Numbered from the stretch's first letter, positions 24,418 through 37,589 are shown. The stretch: DNA of 64,000 nt from Physcomitrium patens (GCF_000002425.4 NC_037275.1:1576636-1640635); one strand, 5' to 3'. The notes: generated from the sequence alone by a model not told the origin. Made by a program: numbers and translations.

Positions 24418-27400
24418 AAGACTTATAAAGCTTTATAATATTTAATATCATTAAATCTTCTTCTAATATAGTTGTTTAAGATTCATTAATATTAAACAAA
24501 TATAATTTTAAAATATATTATATTTCTTATAGTCTTGATTGTTTTGAAAGTATAACTAAGAGTATAGTTAATCAAGTAGAAAGTCATAAGTCTAGTGTAA
24601 CTAAACCTATAATTGTAAGAACAAGAAATTTTTTATATGCTACAAAATAAAGATAACCTTTTGTCATTTATGTCAAACTTGTTTTTAATGGCATAAAAAT
24701 ATCAAGTGGTATTCCAAGCTAATATCAAGATTTCAAGATATATTTGAGAAGAAGAATATAGTGTCGTATTATGTGAAGCCTTGCTTGAGAATGTACCAAA
24801 CACTTGGTTGTAGAAGATAGAAGGAATATTACAACAATAAAATTCTAATTCTAATAAAATCTTGAATAATTCTAATTAAATCTTAATAATGTTAATCAAG
24901 CTTTAATCAATCAAAAAAAAACTCAAAGAAATTATAAAAGAAGCATGAAAAAATTCTAAAAAAATTCAAATGAGTATAAAAATAAAATCTAAAATATATC
25001 TTAAATAAATTGTAACAAAATCTTACTTTACTCTTTATTAAAATTCTAATAGTCCTTAATTAAATTCTAAATAAATCCTAAATTCTAACCAATTTCTAAA
25101 TCTTAAACCAAATCTTAATCAAATTAATCTAATCCTAAGATAGTTTAGAACCTCAATTTCTATGGATTATACTATTGATCTTACTTAAGATTTTACACAC
25201 CTTTTTATAACTAAGTTGGAAATAAGCACAAAAAAATTGAAAAAGATCAACCTTAGCAAATAGAAGATCAATCCTAAATTTTGCTCGGATATTGGCTAGT
25301 CTCCTACTCCGATTTGAGTGTTGAATTTTCAATACCAATAGTTCCTCTGTGAACCATTGAATTACTTCTAAAATATACTTAAATTATGGAATACCAAGTC
25401 TAGTCTTTACAAAAATATTTTTTACTTCAATCCAATCAATAGGTTGCTAAAGATCTTAAAAATACTCACTAGCCTACAAATTCCAATTTTGGCCATCCTC
25501 GATCCACAAAAACCTTCACATACTCTGATCTAACTATTTAATTGACTTCAAAATTTTCACATACACTAACAACTAGAACACCAACATAGTTCTCAAAATT
25601 CACTTATACATACACCACAAAATTCAAGAAATCCTCAACTTTGTAAACATAATTTTATTTTTTAAAATCTAATCGAACCAAGAACATCACTAACTTTGAA
25701 AATCTCCCAAAAACTGAATATTAATCTAATTGACATAAAATCAATGCTCAAAAATCTTTTTATAAGTCTTCTTTCAAATATTATTCTTTAATTTATCAAA
25801 ATACCCAAGATTTGTCATAAGTATGTATTTTTGTGCCTTAGAGTCTGATTTTGAACTAGTCCTCTTTAGATATCAATATTTGATAATTTGAGGTAATTTT
25901 TGCTTAAACCTATTGATAACTTCTTTTTTAAAATGTCTATATTAATAGCTTATCTTATTTATTTTAATTTGAGGTATTTATACTCCTATAAAGCAAATAG
26001 AAGTTTTTTTTTAAAAGGCAATATTAAGATTAAATTTTTTATTACCTTCTTATTATTTATCCTTATATTTTTACCACATCTTCCTACTAGACTCTTCTAT
26101 AAAAACATCCATTTTTTATTTTTCACCATACATTTGTGTTAATATATGACAATGAATATTCTTCCAAAACATCATCCCTAAGACTATTCAATTGACCTTC
26201 AAGAATGAACTCAACTACTATTTGGACTAATTTATAGTTTATTACAAAATAAATTAGCTGAATTTAAGGAATATATTGAAGAAAATCTAGCCAAGAACTT
26301 TATATGATATTTCAAATCTCCAATAGGAAATCAAATTTTATTTGTGAAGAAAAAAAATAGATCATTATAAATATGAGTAGATAATCAAAGACTCAACAAA
26401 ATCTCCATCAAGAACAAGTATCCACTATCTTTTATATCTAGACTTTTTAATTAGTTGAATCAAGTTAAGATCTATATAAAAATAGATCTACAAAGAATAT
26501 ACAATTTGATATACATCAAGAAAAGAAATAAATATAAGACTACATTTTGAACTAGGTATGAAAATTTTGAATATAACATCATGCCTTTTGGACTTATAAA
26601 TACACCAACAGCTTTTTAACATATTATGAATGATATCTTTTTAAAGTTTTTAGATGACTTTGTTGTTTGTTATCAAGATAGCATCTTAATCTTTTTTAAG
26701 AATATAAAAGAACATCAACTTCATGTTTGTTGTGTATTACAGAAACTAAAAGATACATGAGTCTATGATAAGATTAAAAAAAGCATATATTTCACACTAT
26801 TTATGTCAATTTATTAGGATGTATCATTTCAAATGATAGACTTATGAAAGATCCTAAGAAAGTTCAAGTTATTATAAATTAGAAGATTCCAACAATAATA
26901 AAAGATGTTGAATGCTTTTTAGAATTTATCAACTACTATTGGATCTTCATCAAGGACTTTTATTAAGTTGCAACTCTACTTATACATTTGACTTGTAAAG
27001 ACAAATTTTAATAGAATTAAGAAGCAAAAATAGCATTTGAAGCTTTAAAAATAACTTTTATTTTTATACCAATCTTGTATTGTATCAATTTTTCTAAGCT
27101 ATTCTTTATGAAAATAGATGCATCGGAATTTGCTTTACATGCCATATTCTTATAAGTAGGAACAAAGGATAAACTTCATCTTGTAGCTTTTTGTTTAAGA
27201 AAATTTTTAGTAGTAAAGATCAGTTATAAGATTTACAATAAAGAACTTCTTATAATTATGGATTTGTTTCAAGAATGGTGGCATTATCTAGAAGTTACTT
27301 CTAAACTTCTTATTATTTATATCAACCATAAGAATCTTGAATATTTTATTTCAATATGTATTTTTTATTATTGCCAAGTTTGTTGAATTATGTTTTTGTT

Positions 27401-28990
27401 AAAATTTGATCTTATAATCACTTATCAACTTAAAAAATAATAAGGTTTGTGAAATGCCCTTTCTAAACATTCTTAATTTATACTAAAAGAAGAAGAAGAT
27501 AAATCTTTTGATTAACAAAGAATGATTTTCTTAAAGCAAGAGAATTTTCATCTTTATATAATAAAATCAACATTGATTGTTAGTTCAATTTTCGTCAAAT
27601 AAATTCAAGCATCTTTCTTATAAGTCTTATAATGCTTCGAAGTTCAAGTTCAAGAACAACCTATTCTATTTTAAAGGATGCCTATATATTCTAGAAAGAG
27701 AAGTATGTTGATGTGTTTTTCAAGCATGTTATGACTTTCAAATTATCAGATATTTTGGATATAATAAGACTTTAGAGCTTGTATTTAGAGACTTTTGATT
27801 GTTACAAATATAGAAGCCAATGAAAGATTTTTTTCAATCATATGATGTTTGTTCAATGTTAAAAAATTCTTATTATTAATCCTATAGACTTTTCAAACTA
27901 TAGCCCATACCCAAATAACCATGGTATTCTATTTCTATGGATTTTATTACAGATCTTCTAGTCTCAAATTCATATGATTCTATATTCAAAATAATAGATT
28001 ATTTTACTAAAATGGCATATTTTGTACCATGTATAAAATCTATTATATGTAAAAAAATAGCAAAGTCTTTTTAAAATTTTTTTTATTGCAATCATGGATT
28101 ATCTAAGGATATTATATCAAATAATAATATTCAATTTATATTAAGATTTAAAAGTTTTTTTTAAAGATTCTAAAGATAGATATAAATTTATTTTGGATCT
28201 TTCATCTTTAAATTGATGGATAGAAGGAGCATATAATTCAAGTTTTGGAGTAATATTTGAAGTGTACCATAACCTACCAATAAGATGATTGTATAATTCT
28301 TTTTCCATTGATAAAGTTTGCCTATAATAACGTACTATATTCTTCTACTCAATAAATATTTCTTTTTTTGCTAATTATGATCATCATCCATAATTTGATG
28401 CTTTTGATTTTTCAAGAAATGATAATCTTATGGTAAAATATTTGGCAAATTATTTGTCAAAGTTATATGCAATAATGATGATATAATTAAAAGAAGCTCG
28501 TGAATAATAAAAGATACATACAAATGCCTATTGCAAAGAATAATCCCAATTCAACGTAGATGATAGGATATAGTTATTTCTTTTTAATATTAAGACTACT
28601 CACTTTTTTTATAAGTTAGACTATTATAAGTTTGAACCTTTTTCTATTTTTGAATAAATCAAATCAATTACTTATTGAATACATTTACTTAAATTAATAA
28701 AGATTCATCTTTTATTCTAAAATTTTATTTTTAAACCATACAAGAAAATAAATATACTAAGAAAAAAATAAGTACCACCTCCTCCTACAATAATAAGTAA
28801 TAATAAAGAATTTAAGGTAGAAGAAGTCTTAGATTCAAAGTGGTACCAAAATAGGTTAAAATATCTTATTTATTGGAATAGATATGATATTAGTGAATGT
28901 ATATAGAAGCCAAAAAAAATCTTACAAATATAGTAAAGAAAGTGAAAGCTTTTCATCAATGACATTCATCAAAATTTTAATGAAGAATAA
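24418..28990 (+). pseudogene. Gag-less pol of family-B copy B4, decayed, interrupted by LTR E
   Basis: Starts inside the protease at 24418, is split by insert E (24762-26151), and resumes with the RT N-terminus at 26152. The YLDD equivalent reads YQDS near 26668. RNase H keeps the first aspartate (MKIDASEF near 27106-27130). Integrase follows from about 27650, including a segment for the catalytic core near 27940-28200. GPY/F-type and chromodomain-like remnants reach about 28960. All frames are broken by stops. The join to B3 at 24417 has no LTR between them, so one element recombined into or beside the other. Confidence 0.7.
24762..26151 (+). mobile_element. Insert E: 1.39-kb solo-LTR-like sequence in B4
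   Basis: Starts TGTCGTATTATG and ends ATATGACA, so it has TG...CA termini. It splits the B4 sequence precisely between the protease/RT linker (GAAGAATATAG) and its continuation (ATATTCTTCC). The flanks are ATAG and ATGA, a plausible decayed 4-bp duplication. Noncoding, with many short repeats of AATTCTAA type. The first six bases match the start of family-A LTRs, but nothing else does. Confidence 0.5.
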
Positions 28991-29548
28991 CAAATATTTG
29001 CTATAAAAGAATAATATAAATAAAAGATAATATTTTATTTTATATTTTATTTGAAGCTTTTGTATATATTATTGTAGTTAAAAAATAGAGAATCAACAAT
29101 AAACAAATTCAATTCAAGAGCTACTATTTCTTGACTTGTTAAATGAGACATTAAAATTTTTTCAACCTTCAAGATGATATGATTCAAATGAAAATCCTCA
29201 AAAATGACATGTTCTTCTTCAAATAAATGATAAGATACAACATATTTGATATCACAACCTTGGAAGACACTTCTAATATTTGATGATTTTATTAGAGGTA
29301 AGAATAACTTCTAATGGTGTTTCAATTATTTTATTTGAAAGAAGTTATAAAAGCCTCAACAATGATCAAATAATAAAGTGGCCTTCTTGCCTTGATACAA
29401 GACATTATCGATGGTTGAAAAGACCTATCAACCATCTTCAAAGAGAATAAAGATCAAAATATGTAACAAAAATAATTCATTACATCTTAGATTTCCTCAA
29501 TATATGATGAACATGCCTTGTAGAACTCATCTCTTGAAGAGATGATAA

Positions 29549-30094
29549 TGTCATAGACATATATATTTATTCTAATAATTATAATATATGATTAAATAAA
29601 AATAAGTAAAAAGAATTAAAAATAGATTAATTTTATAGTATCTTCTAGAAAAGCTTCTTCGAAGGTCCACAAAAATTATTTTGACTTTACACATATTTAT
29701 AGTTGACTTTTAAGATAGAAACTGATTAAAAAAATTAGCCACATGTCAGATGTGTGTATAGCTTATAGAACAAGCTAACTATGTGGCGCACATATAAAAA
29801 ACTTACCTTGTAAGTTAAAATATGTGGCTTGCAAAGTAAACGCATGTTAGAGGTCCTATAGAATGTCACCATATAGCTCTTAGGTGGATAGTATATATAG
29901 AGGCAAGACAGAAGCCTTCTTTACTCTTATCAACTCTTTTCCAACTCTAGTTTAGATTCAAGAGTCTTTAATCTTTTGGCAATAGCCATTCCAATTTTTT
30001 TTTAATATACATGTCTCTTTACTTCTATTTTGTCATATTTCTTTAAAAAAACCTTATTTGGTTATATGCTTTCATCATATTCTTGTCCTTGACA
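29549..30094 (+). repeat. B4 3' LTR
   Basis: TGTCATAGACATA to TTGTCCTTGACA, 546 bp. The hairpin is partly decayed (AAGCTTCTTCGAAGG, 29652-29666). The TATATATAG region near 29892 is intact. Confidence 0.75.
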
Positions 30095-30322
30095 CCTTCA
30101 AGACAACTTAGTTAAAATGATGATCTTCAAGAGTGACATGTCTTTCTTGAAATAGATGGCAGAATATAATACATTTAATATAACAACCTTCAAAGAGGCT
30201 CCTAATGTTTGGCAATTTTATTAGAGGTAGGAACAACTCTTAGTGGTGTTTCAAATGTTTTATTTGAAGAAATTTATAGAAGCCTCAATAACAATCAAAT
30301 AATCAAGTAGTCTTCATACCGT

Positions 30323-31620
30323 TGTCGTGTTGTGACACGAGTATACAGTGAAAATAAAAAGAAAGGGGAATTTTATTAATATTCAGTTACCTCGAATATT
30401 GGGAACATCGACCAACTCCAGTACAAATACTGAGTGGTCAGGTTCAGTGACTCCGTTACAGTCAGCCGGGGCATATTGAAATGCCCCGTTCGATTCCAAT
30501 AACGGGAGTCAGCAGGAAGAGAAGGACCAATTCACACGATGGGTTCGAGGAGCCAATTAGATCCAATTTCGATAATCCAATCCGGGTCCTCTTACCCAAT
30601 ATGAGACCTGTATTGGTGGGGCAACCCAATGCAATCTAATTACGGGAACATCCAGGTTACTACGGGCATCTTTACCAATATAGGACCTGAATTGGTCGGG
30701 CGACTCAATGTGGTCCCGATTACGGGGTTCGATTCTGTTTCAGGCTGTCCTGTTCTCTGTGCCGTCTCAGGGAACGTTGTTTTCGGTAAATGGATTTCTT
30801 AAAGGTAAAAACGGAGGAGAAAGCTTGGCGGCGAGAGCCAATTTCGAATCCAAGTTGACGGCGAGAGCCAATTTCGGATCCAAGCTTGAGGTGGGAGCCA
30901 ATTCCGAATCTAAGACGGAAGATTGAAGAAATTCAGAGGATAAGGTTAGGTGGGATATAGTTTTGGGTGTGGTTTTTTTTTTTTGAGGGAAATCGAGGGA
31001 GGAGCGAGTTTTCAAGCTTTTGGAAGGTTATCAGTTGGGTTTTTCATTGGAGGTTTTTGGAAGATCAAGGGAATTAGAGAGAGGAGCTTCATGCTTCGGG
31101 TTGGAGAAGGAAAGACATAGAATTTGGATTTTTCTTCTTCGTAGAGTTTTGGGAAGACTGAGGCAATCGCTGCTGAAGTCAGTGTTGTAATGGTGAATCG
31201 AGATTTTTAAATGAAGTGGGTTTGAATACTCTTGACTGTTTTGTGAAATCGAGTTACATCTGTGATTGAAGGATTAAAAGGGTGTCTATAGGATTGAGTA
31301 TGCGGAGTGAATGAAATTTATTGGGTTAATCTAACAAAACAATCAGTGGATACAAGATCGTAAGTACAAAGCAGTATTGAAGGTTAACAGTTTGGGTTGT
31401 ACGGGGTTCTCTGTAACGTCTAGAGACCTACCGGCTGGGCAAAAAGGACTTCGACAAGCAGTCGAAGAGCACCCGTATAGATTTACGGTACATTGTTGCA
31501 GTCGTTTATATTCCAGCAGTCAAAAACTGATAGACTGCTTGACTATCGGCGAATCTCCATACTACCTTCTACAGCCAGACGCTCGGTGCGTTCTCGAGCA
31601 GGAAAGCACGTAATACGACA
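30323..31620 (+). repeat. A1 5' LTR
   Basis: 1298 bp. The first bases form a hairpin, CGTGT-TGTG-ACACG (30327-30340). U3 has a roughly 65-70 bp CCAAT-containing repeat (two units, about 30590-30726) and three 30-bp units at 30831-30914. No clear TATA box was seen. Confidence 0.95.
30831..30914 (+). repeat. 30-bp tandem repeat inside the A LTR
   Basis: Units at 30831, 30861 and 30891 (the last partial) share GAGCCAATTYCGRATCYAAG. The 3' LTR has the same three units at 38110-38193. Copy A2 retains only one, so unit number varies between insertions. Confidence 0.9.
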
Positions 31621-31624
31621 TAAG

Positions 31625-31645
31625 TGGTGAATCCAACGTGAAAGC
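31625..31645 (+). other. Putative primer-binding site of A1
   Basis: TGGTGAATCC begins 4 nt after the 5' LTR. In A2 the same place reads TGGTGAACCC. A TGG start suits pairing with a tRNA CCA end. I could not name the tRNA; it is not the usual plant initiator-Met site. Confidence 0.45.
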
Positions 31646-31691
31646 TTGAGGTAGAAGATATTGGATTTCGGTTGATTTTATCTTTATTTTT

Positions 31692-34064
31692 ATGGAAAAC
31701 GAAAATAAAAATTTTGAAGGATTTTTGGGAGAAGTTTGTGGTGGGGAGTCTTCTAAAGGACAAGGTATGCACATGGATCCGTCTATTGCTAGTTTGTTTC
31801 AAGCCTTCTCATTGTCAATGCAGCAACAGCAAAGCAATGATCGAAAGGAAGCTTTGGCAACCAAAGCATTGCAAGCAGTGGTCAATAAAATTGATCAATT
31901 TGATGGGAGGAATATTTCAAGGTATTTAAGATGTTATGTTCGTGAAATGGAATTAAATCGGGTTTCTGAGAAGAAAATGGTTGCATTATTTGGACTTGCC
32001 ACAATACCCGAGATAACGGACCACATTACATCAATTACGGATCGTTGTGGGAATTCATGGGAGGATTTTTCACATGCATTGAAAGATGAATATTTCTTGG
32101 AAGATGCTGATCGCGTTACTAAGAAGCTGTTTCTGGGATGGATTGAACGGCCCAATAAGAATTTGCAAGCAACAGAGCTACTAAGGGAATTTGAGAGGCA
32201 GTACTCTCAATTATCGAAGATAGAAAAATTGACATTGGAGCCGAACAAAGTTGATTTATTTCATCAAGCTGCTGATGGAGAATTGCAAGGGAAATTAGAA
32301 CCCCTTCTTGAAGACAAAGAAGAAGATGAAGGATTGACAACGAAGTGGAAGAACGTTGAAGATGCGGTGGGGTTGCTTACAAAAAAAGAAAGGAGGAAGG
32401 ATAGGAGCAATATTCCAAAAACAGTACAAGCACCCAAAGCTCCAGTACGTACAACACCACCAATAATGTCTACAGTTCAATCTTCGACATCCTTATCAAA
32501 GAAAGCAGATATGGGGATGGAAGAAATTATACGAGGAATGCGAGATCTTCAAATCAAATTGGCAAGACTTGAAGAGAATACTTCTATAAACAATTCGAAG
32601 AATGTTTCAAAACAAGGATATGTACAAAGATGTATTTGGTGTGATGACGCTTCACACACTAGAAAAGATTGCAATGAATTTAATAATATGATACAGCAGG
32701 GAATTATTTGCTGGAAAGATGGGAAGATAGCATTGAAAAATAGGGAGGATCTTCTTCAAACCAATTTTGGCAAGGGTGGAATGAGAGCATTGGTTCAAGA
32801 TTACTTAAAGGAGCATGAAACAGTAGCACGAGAAAGTGCAAGTTATGGTACTAGAGTAGATGATGAAATTGGTGGAAGTACGGAAACTAGTGAGTTTTGG
32901 GCTTTTGTCGTTTCTACAATGCAAGAAGGGAAATTACCTCGAGAAGCGTTATTGAGAACTGCAGCTACAATACGAGGTAGAACAGGTTGGGAGGATCCTG
33001 TTGAGTCTCTTTCAGTTCATGCATATATTGCTAAGAACCAACATGAAGCTTTGATGGAAGAAAAAAGATGAGGAAATTTTGATGATACTAGAGAAGGAAA
33101 TTCTTTTAAGAGGCAAACTCGAGGAGACAAGGCTCGGGAGGCAGCTTCACAAGAATTGCCTGTAAAGGATACCTGAGCATCATTGGGAGAAAAAACAACG
33201 GAGACAAAAGATAAGGGCAAATCAATTGCTTATAAGCTACTTTCTGACATTGAAGCGGCAACAAATTTGAAAGGGGTGTTGGAAGAACGTATATTAAACG
33301 CTAAGGTGGAATTCACATTGAAAGAAGTCTTGGAAATTGCAAAGAAGGAGTTTCATGATGTTATCATTGACAGCATTAAGCGAAAGAGGCAATTAATGAG
33401 CGAAACTGGAATGAGTCATGCTATTGATGCAAGAATATGTAGAGATGAAGAAGAGGTTGATATTGGTTACAAGCAACCAACAAATGAAAAGAATGGGTAT
33501 AATCAGCGAGTATGTTTTGAAGATTCTAGTGACAAGGAAATGGAAACTTTGAGCCATTATACTCGAAAGCATTGGGCAAGGGCAACTACTGAGGTATTGG
33601 TGAAGGTAGGAGATATAGAAGAACCAATAGTTGCTTTGGTGGACCATGGTTCTGAAATAAATCTCATGTCTAAAGATCTTTATAAGAAGCAAAAATGGCC
33701 AATTGATATGGAACATGGATGGGCAATACGAGCAGCTAATAACACACGAGGCGAATTATATGGAGCTTGTCCAGATGTCAAAATTCGGATTGGGGATGTT
33801 GCTACAGAGCAACATTTCTTCGTTCAAGATACAACGTCTTATCCGTTGATTTTAGGACAACCTTATATCACGGCAACACGGATGGAAACAAAGGTACTTG
33901 ACGATGGTTCTGCTTATGCAAGGGTACGGAGCGAAGATGGGAGGAAAGCTGTACAATTTCTTACAGTACCTCCTAACCATGAACGGAATCGAGATAGGTT
34001 GAGGGAGAAACCATTGCCAAAGATTGTTGAAGGATTTAAGGATTTTGGGGAGGTACCACTGTAA
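31692..34064 (+). pseudogene. Family-A gag-protease, two nonsense codons (A1)
   Basis: ATG at 31692, 71 nt after the LTR, opens 459 codons of gag. A CCHC zinc knuckle is at residues 314-327 (CIWC, then H, then C; 32631-32672), binding element RNA in the particle. Two stops interrupt the frame: TGA at 33069-33071 (CGA in A2) and TGA at 33174-33176 (TCA in A2). The same frame then continues to TAA at 34062-34064. The continuation carries the aspartic protease with DHGS at 33642-33653 in place of the usual DTG/DSG, and an LILGQPY segment near 33850. So protease belongs to the gag frame in this family. The end of this frame overlaps the -1 pol frame. Confidence 0.88.
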
Positions 34065-36265
34065 AGCGAGATTATGGAGGTACAAAAGAGGAGGTACTCT
34101 CGCGAGATGAAGGTGCCTTAAATGCGAGTTTTATTGGTATATTGGAGAATGGAAATATTATGTATAAGAAAGTTGATGATTTTAAAAGAAAAGAAAGAAA
34201 AAGATTATATGATATTGAAGGACAGTTACGCAAGATGGGTACATTGCAAGATGATGAGAGGATTTTGGGTGTTTATGAAGAAAATGTGCTGGAAGATTCA
34301 TTGGAATTGATTACATCTATTGGGTTAGGGGATAATGATAAGATTGTTGAGATTCATTCGAGAGAGGTTTATACCATGCTTGAATCTTTTCAAGCACCAG
34401 AAGTCACAGTAGAGACGAGATATAAAACGGCAGATAAGAAGGTAAAGCCTGTTGCCGGACCATTACCAGAGGATTCTAAAGAACAAATGGGAGAAGCATC
34501 AAAAGAAGCAAGTTTAAGAGATCCAATGAGTATTGGACATCAGTTTACTGAAGAGACTTTTGAAGAATTGAAGATTGGTTCTGATGGTTCTTTATTGCCG
34601 GAGGAAATTACTTGCTTCAAAAAGATGTTGGCTAAACAAGGTAGATCGTTTGCCTTCGAATCTCATGAAATTGGGTGTGTGGATCCAAATATTATAACAC
34701 CTATGGTTATCTTCACTGTACCGCATGTACCTTGGAATCTAAGACCGATTCCAGTACCGAGGGCACATTTACCTAAATTGGTGGAACTATTGAAAGAAAA
34801 GATAAAGATGAAAATATTAGAACCTTCATTTGCGCCGTATTCTAGTCGATGGTTTACGGTACCTAAGAAGAATGGGTTACTACGGTTTATTGAAGATATG
34901 CAGCCGGTGAATGCTTTAACTGTCAAGAATGCAGGAATTAGACCTATTGTGGATGAATTTGCTGAGGCGTTTGCTGGAAGGGCGATCTATTCAATGGGTG
35001 ATTTGTATTCAGGTTATGATCAATTTCAACTTGCCGAAGGAAGTAGAGATATGACAACGATGAGGACACCGCTTGGATTAGTTAGAATGTGCACTCTTCC
35101 TCAAGGCGCGACCAACTCAGTTGCACATATGATGAATGGGATGAATAAGGTATTGAGAGATTTTATCCCGGAAAAGACTATGCCTTTTCTGGATGATGTT
35201 CCTATAAAAAGGTGCAAAGAAGGAGACAAGGATGAAACTTTAGATACGAGGGGGTGTCGCAGATATGTTGTTGATCATATACAAGATTGTGAAAAGATTT
35301 TAACTCGGCTTGGAGAAGTTCATCTTACATTATCGGGTATGAAGTCCGTATTTGGAGTGCGAGAGGTTGTAATTGTTGGACATTTATGTGGATCTTACGG
35401 AAGAAAACCAGATCCGACTAAAGTTGATGCAATTGGAAGGATGAAAGAGGATTGTGATTCTTTAACAGAGGTTCGCAGGTTTTTGGGTGCATGTGTATTT
35501 TATCAAATCTGGATCCCTCATTTTGCTCACATAGCGGATCCATTATATGAACTGTTACGCAAGGGTTACCGATTTGAATGGGAAGAAAGGCATATTCAGG
35601 CAATGCAAAGATTGAAGAAATTATTGATGTCACCTCCAATATTGAGGAAGGTTGATTATAAGTGCAATAGACCAGTGATTCTTACTGTAGACGCTAGTCC
35701 AATTGCCGTTGGATGGGCGGTGGGTCAAGATGATTCGAATGGGAGTAGATTTGCAGTTCGATTTGGGACTAAAGTTTTAAGTATTCGTCAGCGTGCATAT
35801 TCGCAAGTCAAAAGAGAACTTTGGGGAGTCGTTTCGGCTATGAAAGCTGAAAAGGACTATTTGATTGGGGCAGTAGTAGTAATTGAAACAGATTGCTTGC
35901 CATTGCTTAGAATGATTATTGACTGTTCAACGCCAGATATTGCAATGTTGAGATGGATTGCTTATATTAAGTCACTAAATCCAGAATTTAAGCATATCAC
36001 TGGAAAGGACAATTTAGTAGCAGACATGCTATCTCGAGCAAGATACGAGAGGGAGGACGAAATGGTTGAAGACATTGATGATGTCGGATTGAAATTCTAT
36101 TCAATATCAAATCTCAACAGAGAAGACAAGCTATTTCTTGAAGAATCTTATGAAGGAGAATTATTGGATATTGGTCATTATTTGAATACCTTGTCTAAGC
36201 AGGGGAATTGGTCTACAGAAAAATTCAAACAAATAAGAAAAAAAGCATATGAATTTTTACTTTGA
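34065..36265 (+). pseudogene. Family-A RT and RNase H (A1 pol, first part)
   Basis: Open in the -1 frame relative to gag-protease from about 34065 to a TGA at 36263-36265 (CGA in A2). After an N-terminal spacer, RT begins near 34640. It has PRAHLPKLVELL, VPKKNG (34859-34876), a catalytic segment MGDLYSGYDQF near 34996-35028 with the first aspartate, and FLDDV at 35186-35200 in place of YxDD. RNase H starts with TVDASP at about 35683-35700 and has later acidic positions at KRELWG (near 35811), ETDCLP (near 35885) and a final DMLSRA (36025-36042). All main catalytic positions appear to be present. No usable start codon precedes it near the junction, so frameshifting is likely. Confidence 0.9.
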
Positions 36266-37539
36266 GATGGATTCTTATGGAAGAGACCGAAGAAAGGAAT
36301 TGGGATGCCACAACGAGTGATAGGCAAAAGGGAAGAAAAACTAAAATTATTAAAGGAGTTTCATGATAGTTTATGGGCAGGCCATAGAGGAATCTGGGCT
36401 ACTTTTGCTAAACTCAAGGAACGATATTGGTGGAAAAATATGTATCGAGATGTGCTCTCATTTGTAGAATCATGTGAAATCTGTCAATCGTATTCTAATA
36501 TCCGACATCGAGATGGTCTTCATCCTACGTATCCTCTGGCTATTCATTTTAAATGGGTTGTTGATTTGGTTATTATGCCGGTTGGGTTATGGCAGATGAG
36601 ATATTTGGTTTTAGCTCGTGAAGATTTATCAAATCAAGTAGAAGGAAGAGCATTGAGGACAAAATCTACAGAGGGGATTTGTAGGTTTTTGCTTGAAGAT
36701 GTCATTTGCCATTACGGGTGCGTAGGAAAAATCACTGCAGATCGTGGAGAATTAAATGCACAAGAAGCTCGTAAGTTCTTTGAAAGATGTGGAGTTAAAC
36801 TATCACTGACTACTGCTTATAATCCGGAAGGGAATGCGAAAAGCGAACGCGGTCACCCGCCGATTGTGAAAGCATTAGTTAAAGCTTGTAATGGAAAGGT
36901 TAAAGAGTGGCCACGGCTTTTGTCATTTGCATTATGGCTGATCGAACAACACATAGTTGGATGACAGGATATATGCCAGTAGAACTTATGACAGGTCAAA
37001 AACCAATTATGCCGATTGAAGAAAAGGTACTTACTTGGAGTATGCTACCATGAGTAGATGGATTGACAAGAGAAGAACTTCTGGCTATTAGGATTCGACA
37101 ATTGGAGCAAAGAACGGAAGATGTCCAGATAGCATTGGAAAGGTTAAAAAGAGCAAGGTTACAAAACAAGGCGCGATTCGATAAGCAACATCGATTGAGA
37201 CCAAAAGCAATCGAGGAAGGTGACTGGGTACTTGTTTATGACAATAGTCTGGATAATCAACATAGTACTTTGCGGAAATTTTCAAAACGTTGGTTTGGAC
37301 CATATGTTGTAACAACTGTTCATGATAATGCGACTTACTCATTACGGGAGTTAGATGGTACAAAATTGAAAATACCAATTGCAGGGAAGAGAGTAAAAAT
37401 ATTTAAACGAAGACACGCAGAGATGAATATGGAAGACCTTAATGAAGGTACAGAGATTCTGCAGCAAGAAGATGAAAGTGATATGGATAATGAAGGTGAC
37501 GAAGATGAACAAGACAAAGACGTAGGGGATATATTCTGA
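36266..37539 (+). pseudogene. Family-A integrase, broken by frame loss (A1 pol, last part)
   Basis: Continues the pol frame after the TGA. The zinc-binding region has H-x6-H, then CEIC (near 36361-36485). The catalytic triad is visible: D at 36563-36565 (WVVDLV), D at 36740-36742 (TADRGE) and E at 36845-36847 (AKSERG). Near 36936 the frame changes, consistent with loss of one base, then TGA at 37051-37053 sits where CGA is likely. The C-terminal part (37063-37539) has the GPY/F-type segment RWFGPYVV (about 37288-37311) and an acidic tail. There is no chromodomain. Confidence 0.88.
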
Positions 37540-37589
37540 ATCAAATAGCAATTGGGTAAATTGGTGCATACCGGAGGATGCACAGGTTC

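Noticed and set aside
30708..30926. A 72-codon frame with a repeated RANF-x-SKL pattern inside the A LTR
   Set aside because: It is the translation of the 30-bp tandem repeat in U3; A2 lacks two units and breaks the pattern, so it is not a conserved protein.
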